Positions 25,175-33,372 of a DNA stretch of 64,000 nt are shown here, piece after piece. The position numbers and the translations under genes were made by a program. Source of the DNA: an uncultured Clostridia bacterium (GTDB lineage Bacteria; Bacillota; Clostridia; Christensenellales; CAG-314); the NCBI GenBank assembly GCA_947586855.1, contig CANPXV010000001.1:1-64000 (forward strand), in the 5' to 3' direction. How positions within the stretch are numbered: the first letter of the stretch is position 1; each line of letters starts with the position of its first letter. Under the pieces are notes generated by a model, which ran no database searches, was not told where the DNA came from, and was given only the letters and a program-made list of their open reading frames with translations.

Positions 25175-26620
25175 TCATGCCAAAGTGAATATCGCACTGT
25201 AAATTTGTTCGTCTACTTCCTTCAAGCGCTGTTGGATTTTGTCCAGCGTGTCGTACTTGAAGTCCATCGAGTCGTCGGGGCGAAAGGGGTCTTTGGCCAA
25301 ATCCTGAAAGAAGGTTTGCAGCGGCGTCCATATCTGCGCCACTTCGCTTATCGAGGGCATCACCACTATGTTGCCCTGCGAAAGGTTGTTGCAGATGATT
25401 TCCGACAGGCCGCCCACCTCTGCCGCCACGTCGGTGCGGGCGGGCACAATGCCCAACAGTTGGTTGCGGCGCATGATGAGACGGTAGCTTGTGGCAAAAT
25501 CCACAAACGCCAACGCCGCATTGGGATACTTGGTGTAGGAGCTGATTGCATAGCCCTGTATGCCGCCCATCATTCTCGACTCCACAAAGCCTTGGCTTTC
25601 GTCCTCCAAGTCGCCGCTGACGGGCAGCTTGGGCATATCTGCCGTGACAAGATTTTCCTCAATAAACTCGTCGGAGTAGCCGGCGTTTTTCATCTCGGTG
25701 ACAAATGTCGTGTACACGTCGGGCGTGGTGACGGTGGCAAAGTACTCTCCGCTGGCCAACGCCGAATAGGCCGTCACCGTCACGGTGTCGTCGATACAGC
25801 GCTTGTCCATGACGGAGGCCAGCTGCCTCATCACCCAAGCACCCTTGGCCGAGTCGCCCTTGCTGTGGCCGATATCTCGTGGGTTGGTGTTGTTGTCGCC
25901 GAAGGTGTAGCCGCCGTAGCTGTACAGATACCCCACTGAAAAATACGGCTCCATGAAGGAACGCATGTATCCAAACCTTTTTGCACCGCTGTCGGTGAGC
26001 AGGTTGCCCTGTTGCAGCTGCTTGGAATACCTGTACATATCCGTCCAATACTGCACGATGTCGCACACGCCGTCGCCGTCGTCGTCCCAACTTTGCTGCC
26101 AATTGTCGGGCAGCAGGTCCTTGCGATAGTACAGCAGCGGCCCCTGAATGTTGACGGGCACGCCAAACACATAGCTTTGGTCGTCCACCTGGCGGGTGTA
26201 GGCCTGCCAGGATTGCTCGTCCACCGAGTTGTAGCAATCCAACTGCTCCACAGGCAGGGGCATGATGTGCTTGTTGTCCACATATTTCATCAGGGCGTCG
26301 TTGGCCTGATACAGCACGTCGGGGCCGTAGCCATATGGCCCGTCGTTGGCAAGGTCGGTGTATTGGTCCATGTTGGCGTCCACCGCCCGTATGCCATATT
26401 GGGCGTACTGCTCGTTGAAGGCGTCCAACAGCTCTTTGAGGTAGCCCTGCTTGATGGCGGTGTCGTTTTCCAGAATACGCAGCGTGACGTTGCGCTCCAA
26501 CTCGCCGGTAAATTTTTCCTGCCCTTCGCCGCCGCTTGTGCCGCCCAACAGCCCCACGCAGCATATCAGCACGATGACGACAACTATATGCACGGACAGG
26601 GCAGCAATGGTCTTTTTCAT
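25175..26620 (-). CDS. Carbohydrate ABC importer solute-binding protein, MalE-like
   Basis: A 481-residue extracellular sugar-binding protein. An N-terminal hydrophobic stretch (residues 4-26) contains a CC pair but not a standard lipobox, so it may be a lipoprotein with an unusual signal or a membrane-anchored form. The mature part resembles family-1 sugar-binding proteins: DVLYQANDALMKY, VNIQGPLLYYRKDLLP and a DSARG-like SKGDSAKGAWVMR segment. An Asp-rich loop DDDGDGVCDIVQYW near residue 180 may bind calcium. It starts one base after the GH13 gene stop. Confidence 0.85.
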   Translation of the reverse strand: MKKTIAALSVHIVVVIVLICCVGLLGGTSGGEGQEKFTGELERNVTLRILENDTAIKQGYLKELLDAFNEQYAQYGIRAVDANMDQYTDLANDGPYGYGPDVLYQANDALMKYVDNKHIMPLPVEQLDCYNSVDEQSWQAYTRQVDDQSYVFGVPVNIQGPLLYYRKDLLPDNWQQSWDDDGDGVCDIVQYWTDMYRYSKQLQQGNLLTDSGAKRFGYMRSFMEPYFSVGYLYSYGGYTFGDNNTNPRDIGHSKGDSAKGAWVMRQLASVMDKRCIDDTVTVTAYSALASGEYFATVTTPDVYTTFVTEMKNAGYSDEFIEENLVTADMPKLPVSGDLEDESQGFVESRMMGGIQGYAISSYTKYPNAALAFVDFATSYRLIMRRNQLLGIVPARTDVAAEVGGLSEIICNNLSQGNIVVMPSISEVAQIWTPLQTFFQDLAKDPFRPDDSMDFKYDTLDKIQQRLKEVDEQIYSAIFTLA

Positions 26621-26621
26621 A

Positions 26622-28307
26622 CTAATCCTCCGTTTCTTCTATCACAAAGCCCGCACCAAGGACGCCGTTAAGCAGGTTGTGCTGCAACAATATGCGTCCG
26701 CTGCCGACAAATGGGCGGGGCTCGCCATCGCCATTGACGGTGAGACGTATCCTGTGCTGCCCAAGCCTCTCGATGACCAGCAGATCGCCGCAGCTGCCAA
26801 AGCGTATGTCGCCATCGACAAACTCCTTGCGCAAGCGTGACAGCCCCGCAATAACATCGCACAGCTCGCCACGCTTGCTCCAATCCATTGTGCGGCGGCA
26901 ATCGGGGTCGTAGCCGCCTTCGAGGGGCAGCTCCGTGCCGTAGTAGACGCAGGGTGCGCCGCTGTGCACAAATATCACCGACAGCGCAGCGCACAGCTTG
27001 TGGATATTTTTGCCGCAGAGGGTAAAAAATCGGTGCGTGTCGTGGCTGTCCAGCAGGTTGAGCATCTGTCTGTTGGCCGTGGCCGTGTTGCGCATGTACA
27101 GTTCGGACAGTTTTTCGGCGCATTGGCGGGCAGTGAGATTGCCCTCCACAATGTAGTCGATCAGCGCCTTTGTGAGGGAGTAGTTCATCACACCGTCAAA
27201 TTGGTCACCGCCCAAAAATGGAGAGCTGTCGTGCCAATTTTCTCCCAAAATTACGCAATTGGGGTCGGCTTTTTTGATACTCCGCCGAAAATTGCGCCAA
27301 AAGTCGTGGCTGACCTCGTCGGAGACATCCAGCCGCCAGCCGTCTATGCCGTACTCCTTCATCCAATACAGCGCAACGTCTATCAACCACTGCTGCACTG
27401 CGGGGTTGGATGTGTTCCACTTGGGCATGTAGTCGCACACGCCAAAGCACTCGAAGTTGCCCTTGACGGGCCGTTCTCCCCGCACGATAAACCAATCGAA
27501 GAAGCGTGATTGCTTGCCGTGCTGCAACACATCGGCAAATTGGGCGGTGTTTTCGCTGCAATGATTGAACACGGCGTCCAGCACTATGCGCATCTTGCGG
27601 GAGTGCGCCTCATCCGTCAGCCGCCGCAGCGCCGCCTTGCCGCCAAATTGAGCGTCCACATCAAAGTAGTTGTAGATATCGTATTTGTGATTGGACGTCG
27701 AGCAGAATATCGGCGTGAGGTACAGCGTGTTGACGCCCAACGACTGCAAGTAGTCCAGCTTGTCGGCCACTCCCCACAAGTCGCCTCCGGCAAAACTCTT
27801 GGGTGTGGGTGCGTCGCCCCATTTCAGGTTGACGTAGCTTTCGTCCTTGGGTGCGCTGCCCCTGCAAAATCTGTCCGTAAAAATTTCGTAAAACACGGCG
27901 TTGTCGAACCAATCCACCCCCACGGGCACATCGGCCGCATTGACATAGGGCAGCTGGAACGAATTGTAGTAGGCCAGCGAAAAATCGTACCTGTCCAGCA
28001 GGCCGTCCTCGCAAAAAAAGTACCTTTTGCCGCCGCAAAACAGCTCAAATATGTACACAAAGCGCACGTCTTGCAGCTTGATGACCGCAGTGTACCAATT
28101 GAAGCTGCCATCGGTAAAGGTAAGCTGCATGGGCGCAGATTGTTGTTTTAGGTAGAAATCGTATTTGTTGCCATAGATGACGTTTACGCCCTCCAACACG
28201 TCCGATTTGTCCGTGCGCAAGCGCAACTCGACGGTGTTGCCGTCCAGCGGATAGCAAAAGCGGCTATCCTGAATGTGCAATATGGCTTTGTAGTTGAGTG
28301 TTGACAT
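26622..28307 (-). CDS. GH13 alpha-amylase / neopullulanase-type enzyme
   Basis: A 561-residue glycoside hydrolase of family 13 without a signal peptide, so it acts on imported malto-oligosaccharides. Residues 1-125 form a CBM34-like N-terminal domain, as in neopullulanases and maltogenic amylases. The catalytic barrel shows VFNHC (region I), GWRLDVSDEVS with the nucleophile Asp, LGENWHD with the acid/base Glu and LLDSHDTHRF with the transition-state Asp. It is the first gene of a minus-strand operon with the importer. The start has AGGAA very close to the ATG. It faces the LacI-type gene over 42 bases. Confidence 0.9.
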   Translation of the reverse strand: MSTLNYKAILHIQDSRFCYPLDGNTVELRLRTDKSDVLEGVNVIYGNKYDFYLKQQSAPMQLTFTDGSFNWYTAVIKLQDVRFVYIFELFCGGKRYFFCEDGLLDRYDFSLAYYNSFQLPYVNAADVPVGVDWFDNAVFYEIFTDRFCRGSAPKDESYVNLKWGDAPTPKSFAGGDLWGVADKLDYLQSLGVNTLYLTPIFCSTSNHKYDIYNYFDVDAQFGGKAALRRLTDEAHSRKMRIVLDAVFNHCSENTAQFADVLQHGKQSRFFDWFIVRGERPVKGNFECFGVCDYMPKWNTSNPAVQQWLIDVALYWMKEYGIDGWRLDVSDEVSHDFWRNFRRSIKKADPNCVILGENWHDSSPFLGGDQFDGVMNYSLTKALIDYIVEGNLTARQCAEKLSELYMRNTATANRQMLNLLDSHDTHRFFTLCGKNIHKLCAALSVIFVHSGAPCVYYGTELPLEGGYDPDCRRTMDWSKRGELCDVIAGLSRLRKEFVDGDIRFGSCGDLLVIERLGQHRIRLTVNGDGEPRPFVGSGRILLQHNLLNGVLGAGFVIEETED

Positions 28308-28313
28308 TTCCTA

Positions 28314-28342
28314 TTGACTTTTTTGTTTGTTTTTGTTATATT
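28314..28342 (+). promoter_or_regulatory. Promoter of the LacI-type gene (predicted leaderless)
   Basis: TTGACT (28314-28319) and TATATT (28337-28342) are 17 bases apart. Only seven bases separate the -10 box from the ATG at 28350, again predicting an mRNA without leader. Confidence 0.75.
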
Positions 28343-28349
28343 TTTTGTT

Positions 28350-29171
28350 ATGAATGACCAAAAAGATTTGACCAAGCCCAAAAAGGCCACCAACCGAGAT
28401 GTGGCAAGGCTGGCAGGGGTGTCCGTTGCAACAGTTTCGTATGTGGTAAACGGCCGAGAGGACCAGCACATCACCGAGGCCACCAAGAAGAAGGTGTGGC
28501 AGGCGATAAACTTTTTGAACTACTCTCCCAATCCCTACGCAGTGGGGCTCAACACCGAGCAGCCGCACACCATCGTCATACGCTCGTCGGCTGCGGCCAA
28601 CGAGATGACCGAGAGAGAACTGCTGTGCTTTATGCACCAGCTGGACCCTCTGTGCGAGGCCAAGGATCTGCAATTGATCTACTCGCTGGACAAGCGCCCC
28701 GCCAAGATCGCCGCCACGGCCTGCATTTGCTTTGATATGTCCAACGAGGAGTTTCATCGTCTGGCCGAGGAAAACTTTATCCCCATGATTGCGCTGGACA
28801 GCTTGGTAAACGACCCCGTTTTCTACCAGATAACGGTGGATTTCGACGCCGTAAAACGGTGCGCCGAGCAACGCTTCGGCAAGGACTTCTGCTACGTGTG
28901 CCTGCGCCCCAACAACAGTCAGGTGGAGCAAAAGATACGCTCGGTGTTCCCCAAGGTGCACTTTGTGTCCGGCTGGAAGGACCGTGTTGTGGGGCACACC
29001 AATCTGGTGCTGACGCAACCGTCGCTGTTTGACCTGTTTGACGAGGCCGAGTTTGACGTGCTGCGCTACACGGACAACTACCTTCGCCGCCCAAGCTGCA
29101 CGCTGGATTGCATAAACAAGGCGCTCAACCGCCTCAACACCGCCGACGAAGCGCACTTTGTTGAATTGTAA
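28350..29171 (+). CDS. LacI-family transcriptional regulator, short form
   Basis: A 273-residue regulator, shorter than the usual 330-340. The N-terminal HTH is standard: NRDVARLAGVSVATVSYVVN, then the hinge region with NPYAVGLNTEQ. The sensor domain is truncated or divergent: it keeps a periplasmic-binding-like core (FIPMIALDSLVNDPVFY) but lacks the full second lobe. It is divergent from the GH13/importer operon and is the likely local repressor responding to maltodextrins. ATG 28350 is chosen over 28314 because the latter lies in the promoter. The gene ends at a bidirectional terminator. Confidence 0.85.
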   Translation: MNDQKDLTKPKKATNRDVARLAGVSVATVSYVVNGREDQHITEATKKKVWQAINFLNYSPNPYAVGLNTEQPHTIVIRSSAAANEMTERELLCFMHQLDPLCEAKDLQLIYSLDKRPAKIAATACICFDMSNEEFHRLAEENFIPMIALDSLVNDPVFYQITVDFDAVKRCAEQRFGKDFCYVCLRPNNSQVEQKIRSVFPKVHFVSGWKDRVVGHTNLVLTQPSLFDLFDEAEFDVLRYTDNYLRRPSCTLDCINKALNRLNTADEAHFVEL

Positions 29172-29183
29172 TAACAAAAATCA

Positions 29184-29218
29184 GACACCGCCGCCATTGA
29201 GCGACGGTGTCTTTTTTT
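29184..29218. terminator. Bidirectional terminator
   Basis: An 11-bp stem with one mismatch (GACACCGCCGC / GCGACGGTGTC) is followed by seven T on the plus strand; the minus strand continues TGATTTTTG. It separates the LacI-type gene from the convergent lipoprotein gene. Confidence 0.88.
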
Positions 29219-29227
29219 GCGCTATGT

Positions 29228-31087
29228 TCAGGCGTTGACGGAATAGAAATCTACTTTTTCGGTGGCTATATTGTACACCACTTTGTAGGTGCCCGCAACC
29301 GAGCAAGTGATATTGTTGTTGGTTTCCGCTGCCGCTTTGACAAATTTGTCATTGGCGTCGCCCGTGTTGCCCTTGGCCGTGATATTGACAAACGTGCCGT
29401 AGCCGCTTGTTACGCCTTTGGCAAACACTTCCAGACCGAACTCCATCGGTTTGTCCGCTTCCACCGTGAGGGTAAACTCGTAGCTTTCGCCGTCTGCGGA
29501 CAGCTTGAACTTCCATTGCGATTCGAAATTGTGGTTCCAACCGTTGATGTTGGCGCCCTTGATGTAGACATCCAACGTATCTTTGCTTTCGGTGTGGGGC
29601 ACAATGGTGATGAGCTTGGAGTAGCTGTCGATGGAGATATCGTAGTTGCCCGCCTTTTTGACCTTGATGTTGTTGTCGGTGGCGCTTGTAGCCTCAAAGT
29701 CCTGGCCCGGGTTTTTGAGATAGTCGAATTGATACAAGTTGCCGGCCGTGTTGGAGGTGGTTGCTGTTTCGCCCGCCTTGCATGCGCGGATCTGTATCGA
29801 CTTGCCCGCTGCCAACTGTTTGGTTATGGTGTACACGCCGTTGCCGTCGCTCGTCAGCTTGTAGTCGGAGGGGCTATCCACAAAGGCATTCCACTTGTCG
29901 CCCGTGCCGATGTTGCCATCCAGATAGAAGTCGTATTGCGGCGCAGGTTCGCTGACGTATGTAACGGTGAGCACCTTGCTTGTGGAGTTGTAGCTGAATT
30001 TGTAGGTGCCGTCCGCTTTGGCCTTCATGTTGGCGCCCGTTTCCGAGTAGCCGTCCACAAGGCTTTGGCTGGCTGTGTCCAGATTGTTGGACTTGATGTA
30101 CTCGCTGCCCACGCTGACGGTGTTTTGGCCGTTGGAGATCTTGGTGAGGCGGGACGTAAACATAAATTGATCGTCCTTCTTCAACCACACGCTGAGGGTG
30201 TAGACGTCGCCGTTGCGCACCATTTGCGTGGAGGGGTTGTACACGTCGCCCCAACCGGTGATTTTTTCGCCCTTGATGTAGAAATCCGTCACGGTGACTT
30301 CGTTTTTGAGGACGTCGCCGTTGCGCACCCAGCTGATGGTGTCGTAGGTGCCCCTGTTGTAGGTCTCCTTTGTGGCCTCGGTGTAGTTGGGCGCAGTGGT
30401 CTCGTAGTAGTCGTCGGCGGGATAGGTGGTAAGTTTGAGGGTGTAGTTGCCGGCCTTTTCTACCTTGATGTTGGCCGTTTTGGCGGCGTCGGTGTAGGGG
30501 CTGGCGTTGCTGCTGAACACCTCGGTGCCGTCGGACAGCTTGGTCTCAGCAAGGTAGCCAAATCCGCGCTGGTTGTGCCAATCGGAGTCGATAGCCAGCT
30601 GAAATTCGTCGCCCTGCATCAGGTCCAGCGTGATGGAGTACTCGTTTTTATCCGCAGCCTTGCTTAGCTTGTGACTGTCCGTGATGACCTTGCCCCAATT
30701 GGAGCTGAACAACAACTCGCTGGATCCGCTGCCCACAACGTAAAAGCTGCGAGTATCCGTTTGCTGTTTGGAAAATCCCGCATAGATGGCGGTGTCCTCG
30801 GTGATGGCCGTGTCGAAATCGAAACGGTGCGCCTTGGACGGCACCGCAAACCAATCCACAAAGGTGTAGGCGCCCTCCTTGGTGGGCACGTAACGCTGCA
30901 CTTTTGCGCCCGAATCTACCTTTTCCGTTTTGAGAACGGGCATATCGCTGACGGTGGACGTGCCTGTGGCGTCGTACCAGGTGACGGTAAGCTTGCCCTC
31001 GTCGTCATCTTTTTTGCAGGCCGCCAGAGCAAACAAGCTGAGCGCAAACACCGCAAAAAGCACTATCGCTAACAATTTTTTCTTCAT
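29228..31087 (-). CDS. Lipoprotein with repeated SusE/SusF-like starch-binding modules
   Basis: A 619-residue lipoprotein: signal peptide to the lipobox LAAC (Cys24), then a charged spacer. Residues about 30-100 resemble an InlB/Listeria-Bacteroides repeat (TFVDWFAVPS, AIYAGF). Three or four later modules of about 100 residues each start with a motif such as DFYIKGEKITGWGD, DFYLDGNIGTGDKWN and DVYIKGANINGWN, and end in a 'AGTYKVVYN/AGNYDISID' strand, like the starch-binding domains of SusE/SusF. ATG 31087 has GGGAGG upstream. Position beside the maltodextrin genes suggests capture of starch or glycogen at the surface. No catalytic motif is seen. Confidence 0.8.
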   Translation of the reverse strand: MKKKLLAIVLFAVFALSLFALAACKKDDDEGKLTVTWYDATGTSTVSDMPVLKTEKVDSGAKVQRYVPTKEGAYTFVDWFAVPSKAHRFDFDTAITEDTAIYAGFSKQQTDTRSFYVVGSGSSELLFSSNWGKVITDSHKLSKAADKNEYSITLDLMQGDEFQLAIDSDWHNQRGFGYLAETKLSDGTEVFSSNASPYTDAAKTANIKVEKAGNYTLKLTTYPADDYYETTAPNYTEATKETYNRGTYDTISWVRNGDVLKNEVTVTDFYIKGEKITGWGDVYNPSTQMVRNGDVYTLSVWLKKDDQFMFTSRLTKISNGQNTVSVGSEYIKSNNLDTASQSLVDGYSETGANMKAKADGTYKFSYNSTSKVLTVTYVSEPAPQYDFYLDGNIGTGDKWNAFVDSPSDYKLTSDGNGVYTITKQLAAGKSIQIRACKAGETATTSNTAGNLYQFDYLKNPGQDFEATSATDNNIKVKKAGNYDISIDSYSKLITIVPHTESKDTLDVYIKGANINGWNHNFESQWKFKLSADGESYEFTLTVEADKPMEFGLEVFAKGVTSGYGTFVNITAKGNTGDANDKFVKAAAETNNNITCSVAGTYKVVYNIATEKVDFYSVNA

Positions 31088-31307
31088 AGTTGCCTCCCGA
31101 AAATGTGTTTTGACTGACCGCAAGCCAACAAAAAGGCTTTTGCTTGGATCCGCTGCGACCGCCTTGCGCACGCTGCGCCTGATGCGGGTGACCCTTCCGA
31201 CTTTGGCATTGCAACAATGCCCACAGACCGCACCGCCGCTCTTCCCTGCGACGTTTGCGCCTCGGCCGACGCTTCCAAATCGACGGCAAAATTGCGCCTT
31301 TTTGCTA

Positions 31308-31323
31308 ACTTAACAAGTTAAGT
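31308..31323. promoter_or_regulatory. Palindromic operator at the lipoprotein promoter
   Basis: The sequence ACTTAACAAGTTAAGT has two perfect 7-base arms and overlaps the -10 box and transcript start. A repressor bound here would block the promoter. Confidence 0.6.
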
Positions 31324-31348
31324 ATAGCACGTTAAAATTGTTTGTCAA
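31321..31348 (-). promoter_or_regulatory. Promoter of the SusE/F-like lipoprotein
   Basis: Minus-strand TTGACA (31343-31348) and TATACT (31321-31326) are 16 bases apart. The predicted leader is about 220 bases, GC-rich and able to form hairpins such as GGCATT / AATGCC. Confidence 0.8.
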
Positions 31349-31421
31349 TAGGGTTTTGAAATTTTTTTTGCCAATTTTTTGCTTTTTCCCCTCCACCCGA
31401 CACCCCAAAGCGATACGCGAA

Positions 31422-31547
31422 ATCACAACAAAACCCCAAAATCACCACAAATACCTCAAAAATCACAGTGTGCGGTGCAAAAATCACTACATGTGCAACA
31501 AAATCACCACGTGAGACCCCCTCATCACGTGCGGCCCAAAAAATCAC
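31422..31547 (+). repeat. Seven phased ATCAC repeats
   Basis: ATCAC occurs at 31422, 31441, 31462, 31483, 31503, 31524 and 31543, spaced 19, 21, 21, 20, 21 and 19 bases. Most copies extend to AAAATCACNAC. The rest of 31349-31612 holds no gene; a 66-codon frame across it (31379-31579) has no ribosome site. The spacing of about two helical turns would place all copies on one DNA face. Confidence 0.7.
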
Positions 31548-31560
31548 TACAAATTGTAGT
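31546..31560. promoter_or_regulatory. 15-bp palindrome, copy 1
   Basis: ACTACAAATTGTAGT has perfect 7-base arms around one base. It overlaps the last ATCAC repeat and abuts the -35 box of the following gene. A near-identical copy lies at 32720. Confidence 0.6.
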
Positions 31561-31589
31561 TGAGATAAACGTAATGTAATTTGTATAAT
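31560..31589 (+). promoter_or_regulatory. Promoter of the small membrane protein gene
   Basis: TTGAGA (31560-31565) and TATAAT (31584-31589) are 18 bases apart, with TG directly before the -10 box. Confidence 0.7.
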
Positions 31590-31612
31590 AAAAGCAAAAA
31601 GGTGGCAAAAAT

Positions 31613-31915
31613 ATGGGTTTTATCGGCAGTTTGATTTTTTCGATGATCTACACAGGATTTCAATACGGCTTCAAAAAGCTCAAAACACGCAAAGCCACCC
31701 AGATACGTTTCGGCGTGCTGGGCGTGCTGTGCGCCTTCAACCTGTTTGTGACGATATATTTCTGCTGCACCATTGCAGAGTTTTGGTGGCTGTATCTGAT
31801 GACGACGGGCGTGTTGTTTTGCGTGTTTGTGTGGCGATTTGTCTGGGACGGAATTTTGCTTGTCAAAAACGATTTTGACTCAACGCCCGATGCGCCCGCA
31901 CCGCCAAAGGTCTGA
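31613..31915 (+). CDS. Small membrane protein of unknown function
   Basis: A 100-residue protein with three hydrophobic segments (residues 3-18, 32-52 and 57-83), basic residues between the first two (FKKLKTRKATQIRF) and a proline-rich C-terminal tail. I do not recognise a family. AGGTGG lies nine bases before the ATG and a good promoter is upstream. A 10-bp hairpin follows the gene. Confidence 0.65.
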   Translation: MGFIGSLIFSMIYTGFQYGFKKLKTRKATQIRFGVLGVLCAFNLFVTIYFCCTIAEFWWLYLMTTGVLFCVFVWRFVWDGILLVKNDFDSTPDAPAPPKV

Positions 31916-31940
31916 AAACCGCCGATTTGAGGGGCTTTTT

Positions 31941-31976
31941 GGGCAAAAATACGTCCGCAAAAATAAATTTTTGCCC
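31941..31976 (+). terminator. Possible terminator or structured spacer
   Basis: GGGCAAAAAT (31941-31950) pairs perfectly with ATTTTTGCCC (31967-31976); a T-rich run follows 10 bases later. The loop is long (16 bases), so termination is uncertain. The rest of 31916-32159 is AT-rich; a TTGACA at 32093 could belong to a weak promoter of the next gene. Confidence 0.4.
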
Positions 31977-32159
31977 ACAAAATATTTTTTTTGATATTTT
32001 TAGTGGAGATTTTGTTTTAGCGACGAATTTATAAGTGCAAACACATCTTGATGATTGGCGCAGAAAATACCCAAATTTTCAAAGTGGAGCGATTGACAAT
32101 ATTGTAAAAATCTTGCCTGTGTTTGCTTGAAAATCTTTACAAAACAAAGGAGTTAACCA

Positions 32160-32660
32160 ATGGACGAACAAAAAATTGATGAAACACTGCGTGATGTACT
32201 TTTCCTGACAAAATATTTTGAAAAAAGCTTGTCGAAAACCCTTGATCAAGTGCAGGAACTCGAAACTAAGGTAAGCGAATTAGAAAAAGCCCTCCGAAAA
32301 TCGTCTGCCGGCCAAACGTCAACAACAACACAAGGCCCCGCAACTTATCCATATCAGGGAACAACAACCGGCCAGAGAAACACGTTCACATTTGACGGCG
32401 GAGAATATTTGACAACCATGGGCGCAACGTGGTTTGTGTCCTATGCTTATTGGCACAAAAATCCCCACCACTTAAATTGGCGAAGAGTCAGCACCTATAA
32501 AAACAGAATGAGCGTTTTTAACAACACAAAATCGTATCACAAGTTTTGGCTGCAACAAGTTGTACACATGGACGAAAATAATCTTGATAAAAACAGCATT
32601 GGATTGTCGGGATTGCAGGTCAAGCAAATGGCTTCCGAACTGTTGAAAACGTATTTGTAA
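32160..32660 (+). CDS. Orphan protein with N-terminal coiled coil
   Basis: A 166-residue protein of unknown function. Residues 5-52 are predicted coiled coil (heptad-like LSKTLDQVQELETKVSELEK), followed by a Ser/Thr/Gly-rich linker and a Trp/Tyr/His-rich segment (TWFVSYAYWHKNPHHLNWRR). No signal peptide or known motif is seen. The ribosome site AAAGGAG is strong. The gene is noticeably more AT-rich than its neighbours and uses Lys AAA and Asn codons heavily, so it may be acquired. Confidence 0.7.
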   Translation: MDEQKIDETLRDVLFLTKYFEKSLSKTLDQVQELETKVSELEKALRKSSAGQTSTTTQGPATYPYQGTTTGQRNTFTFDGGEYLTTMGATWFVSYAYWHKNPHHLNWRRVSTYKNRMSVFNNTKSYHKFWLQQVVHMDENNLDKNSIGLSGLQVKQMASELLKTYL

Positions 32661-32719
32661 AATTGTGTTTCGGGGCGGGGCGGCATGATTTTTGACGCAA
32701 AATCCCCATGCAATTTTCA

Positions 32720-32734
32720 ACTACAATTTGTAGT
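32720..32734. promoter_or_regulatory. 15-bp palindrome, copy 2
   Basis: ACTACAATTTGTAGT differs from copy 1 (31546) only at the central base. It lies about 100 bases before the lipoprotein gene at 32834. Confidence 0.6.
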
Positions 32735-32833
32735 GTACACCAAAAGTTTTGTTTGATATCATTGTAACGTAAAATTGGGCGGCGCTTGGCGTTGTGTGCT
32801 TGGCGGTCGCCTGCAAATTTGCGGGAGATGACT

Positions 32834-33352
32834 ATGAAACAAAAGAAATTTGTGCTGTATCCGGTGTTGGCGATTGCGCTTGTGTTGGCGTGTTTGGGCC
32901 TGGGCGGCTGCGTTGACGACGAGCCCGACGAGCCTGCCAACTATCCTGTGGCGGGCATCTGGCACGCCGTTGCGGCCTGGCAGGAGGAAAACAACGTCAA
33001 ATTGGGCGGATACACCTACCACATTGTAAACGACTACCAAATTGATTTCTATTTCGACTTTCGGGAGGACGGGGCCATACTCAAAAAAACCATTTCGCAC
33101 ATGAACGGCAACCTTGTGCCCACCGACAACGACGAATGGAACATCTTCAACGAGACCTGGACGGTGAAAGGCAACGTCCTGACGCTATCCAGTGGCAAGC
33201 GGTATGTGATTGTGGACGACGAATTTGACGACGTTTTCCCCTCCAAAAACATACTGCTGCGCTACAAAAAGCAAGCGCCCGCAGTCGACAACGATCAGGG
33301 CGACGCACAGGGCAAATCGGCCATTTTGCAAGGCACAACGACGGTTTTGTAA
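32834..33352 (+). CDS. Small lipoprotein, lipocalin-like
   Basis: A 172-residue lipoprotein: signal peptide ending in lipobox LGGC (Cys26), then an acidic spacer (DDEPDEP). The mature domain has the pattern of lipocalin-like DUF proteins: GIWHAVAAW at the start, FREDGAILKKTI in the middle and WTVKGNVLTLSSGKRYVI late. Such proteins are generally surface-bound with unknown ligand. ATG 32834 is preferred over 32828 because GGGAG would directly abut the earlier one. It is followed 20 bases later by the next gene. Confidence 0.75.
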   Translation: MKQKKFVLYPVLAIALVLACLGLGGCVDDEPDEPANYPVAGIWHAVAAWQEENNVKLGGYTYHIVNDYQIDFYFDFREDGAILKKTISHMNGNLVPTDNDEWNIFNETWTVKGNVLTLSSGKRYVIVDDEFDDVFPSKNILLRYKKQAPAVDNDQGDAQGKSAILQGTTTVL

Positions 33353-33372
33353 CCCACAACAAGGAGACAACT

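Noticed and set aside
31422..31547. CRISPR array
   Set aside because: The repeated unit is only 5-11 bases with 19-21 base periodicity; there are no full-length repeats and spacers and no cas genes.
31379..31579. 66-codon frame over the phased ATCAC array
   Set aside because: No ribosome site, repeat spacing is not a multiple of three throughout, and a promoter lies at its end.
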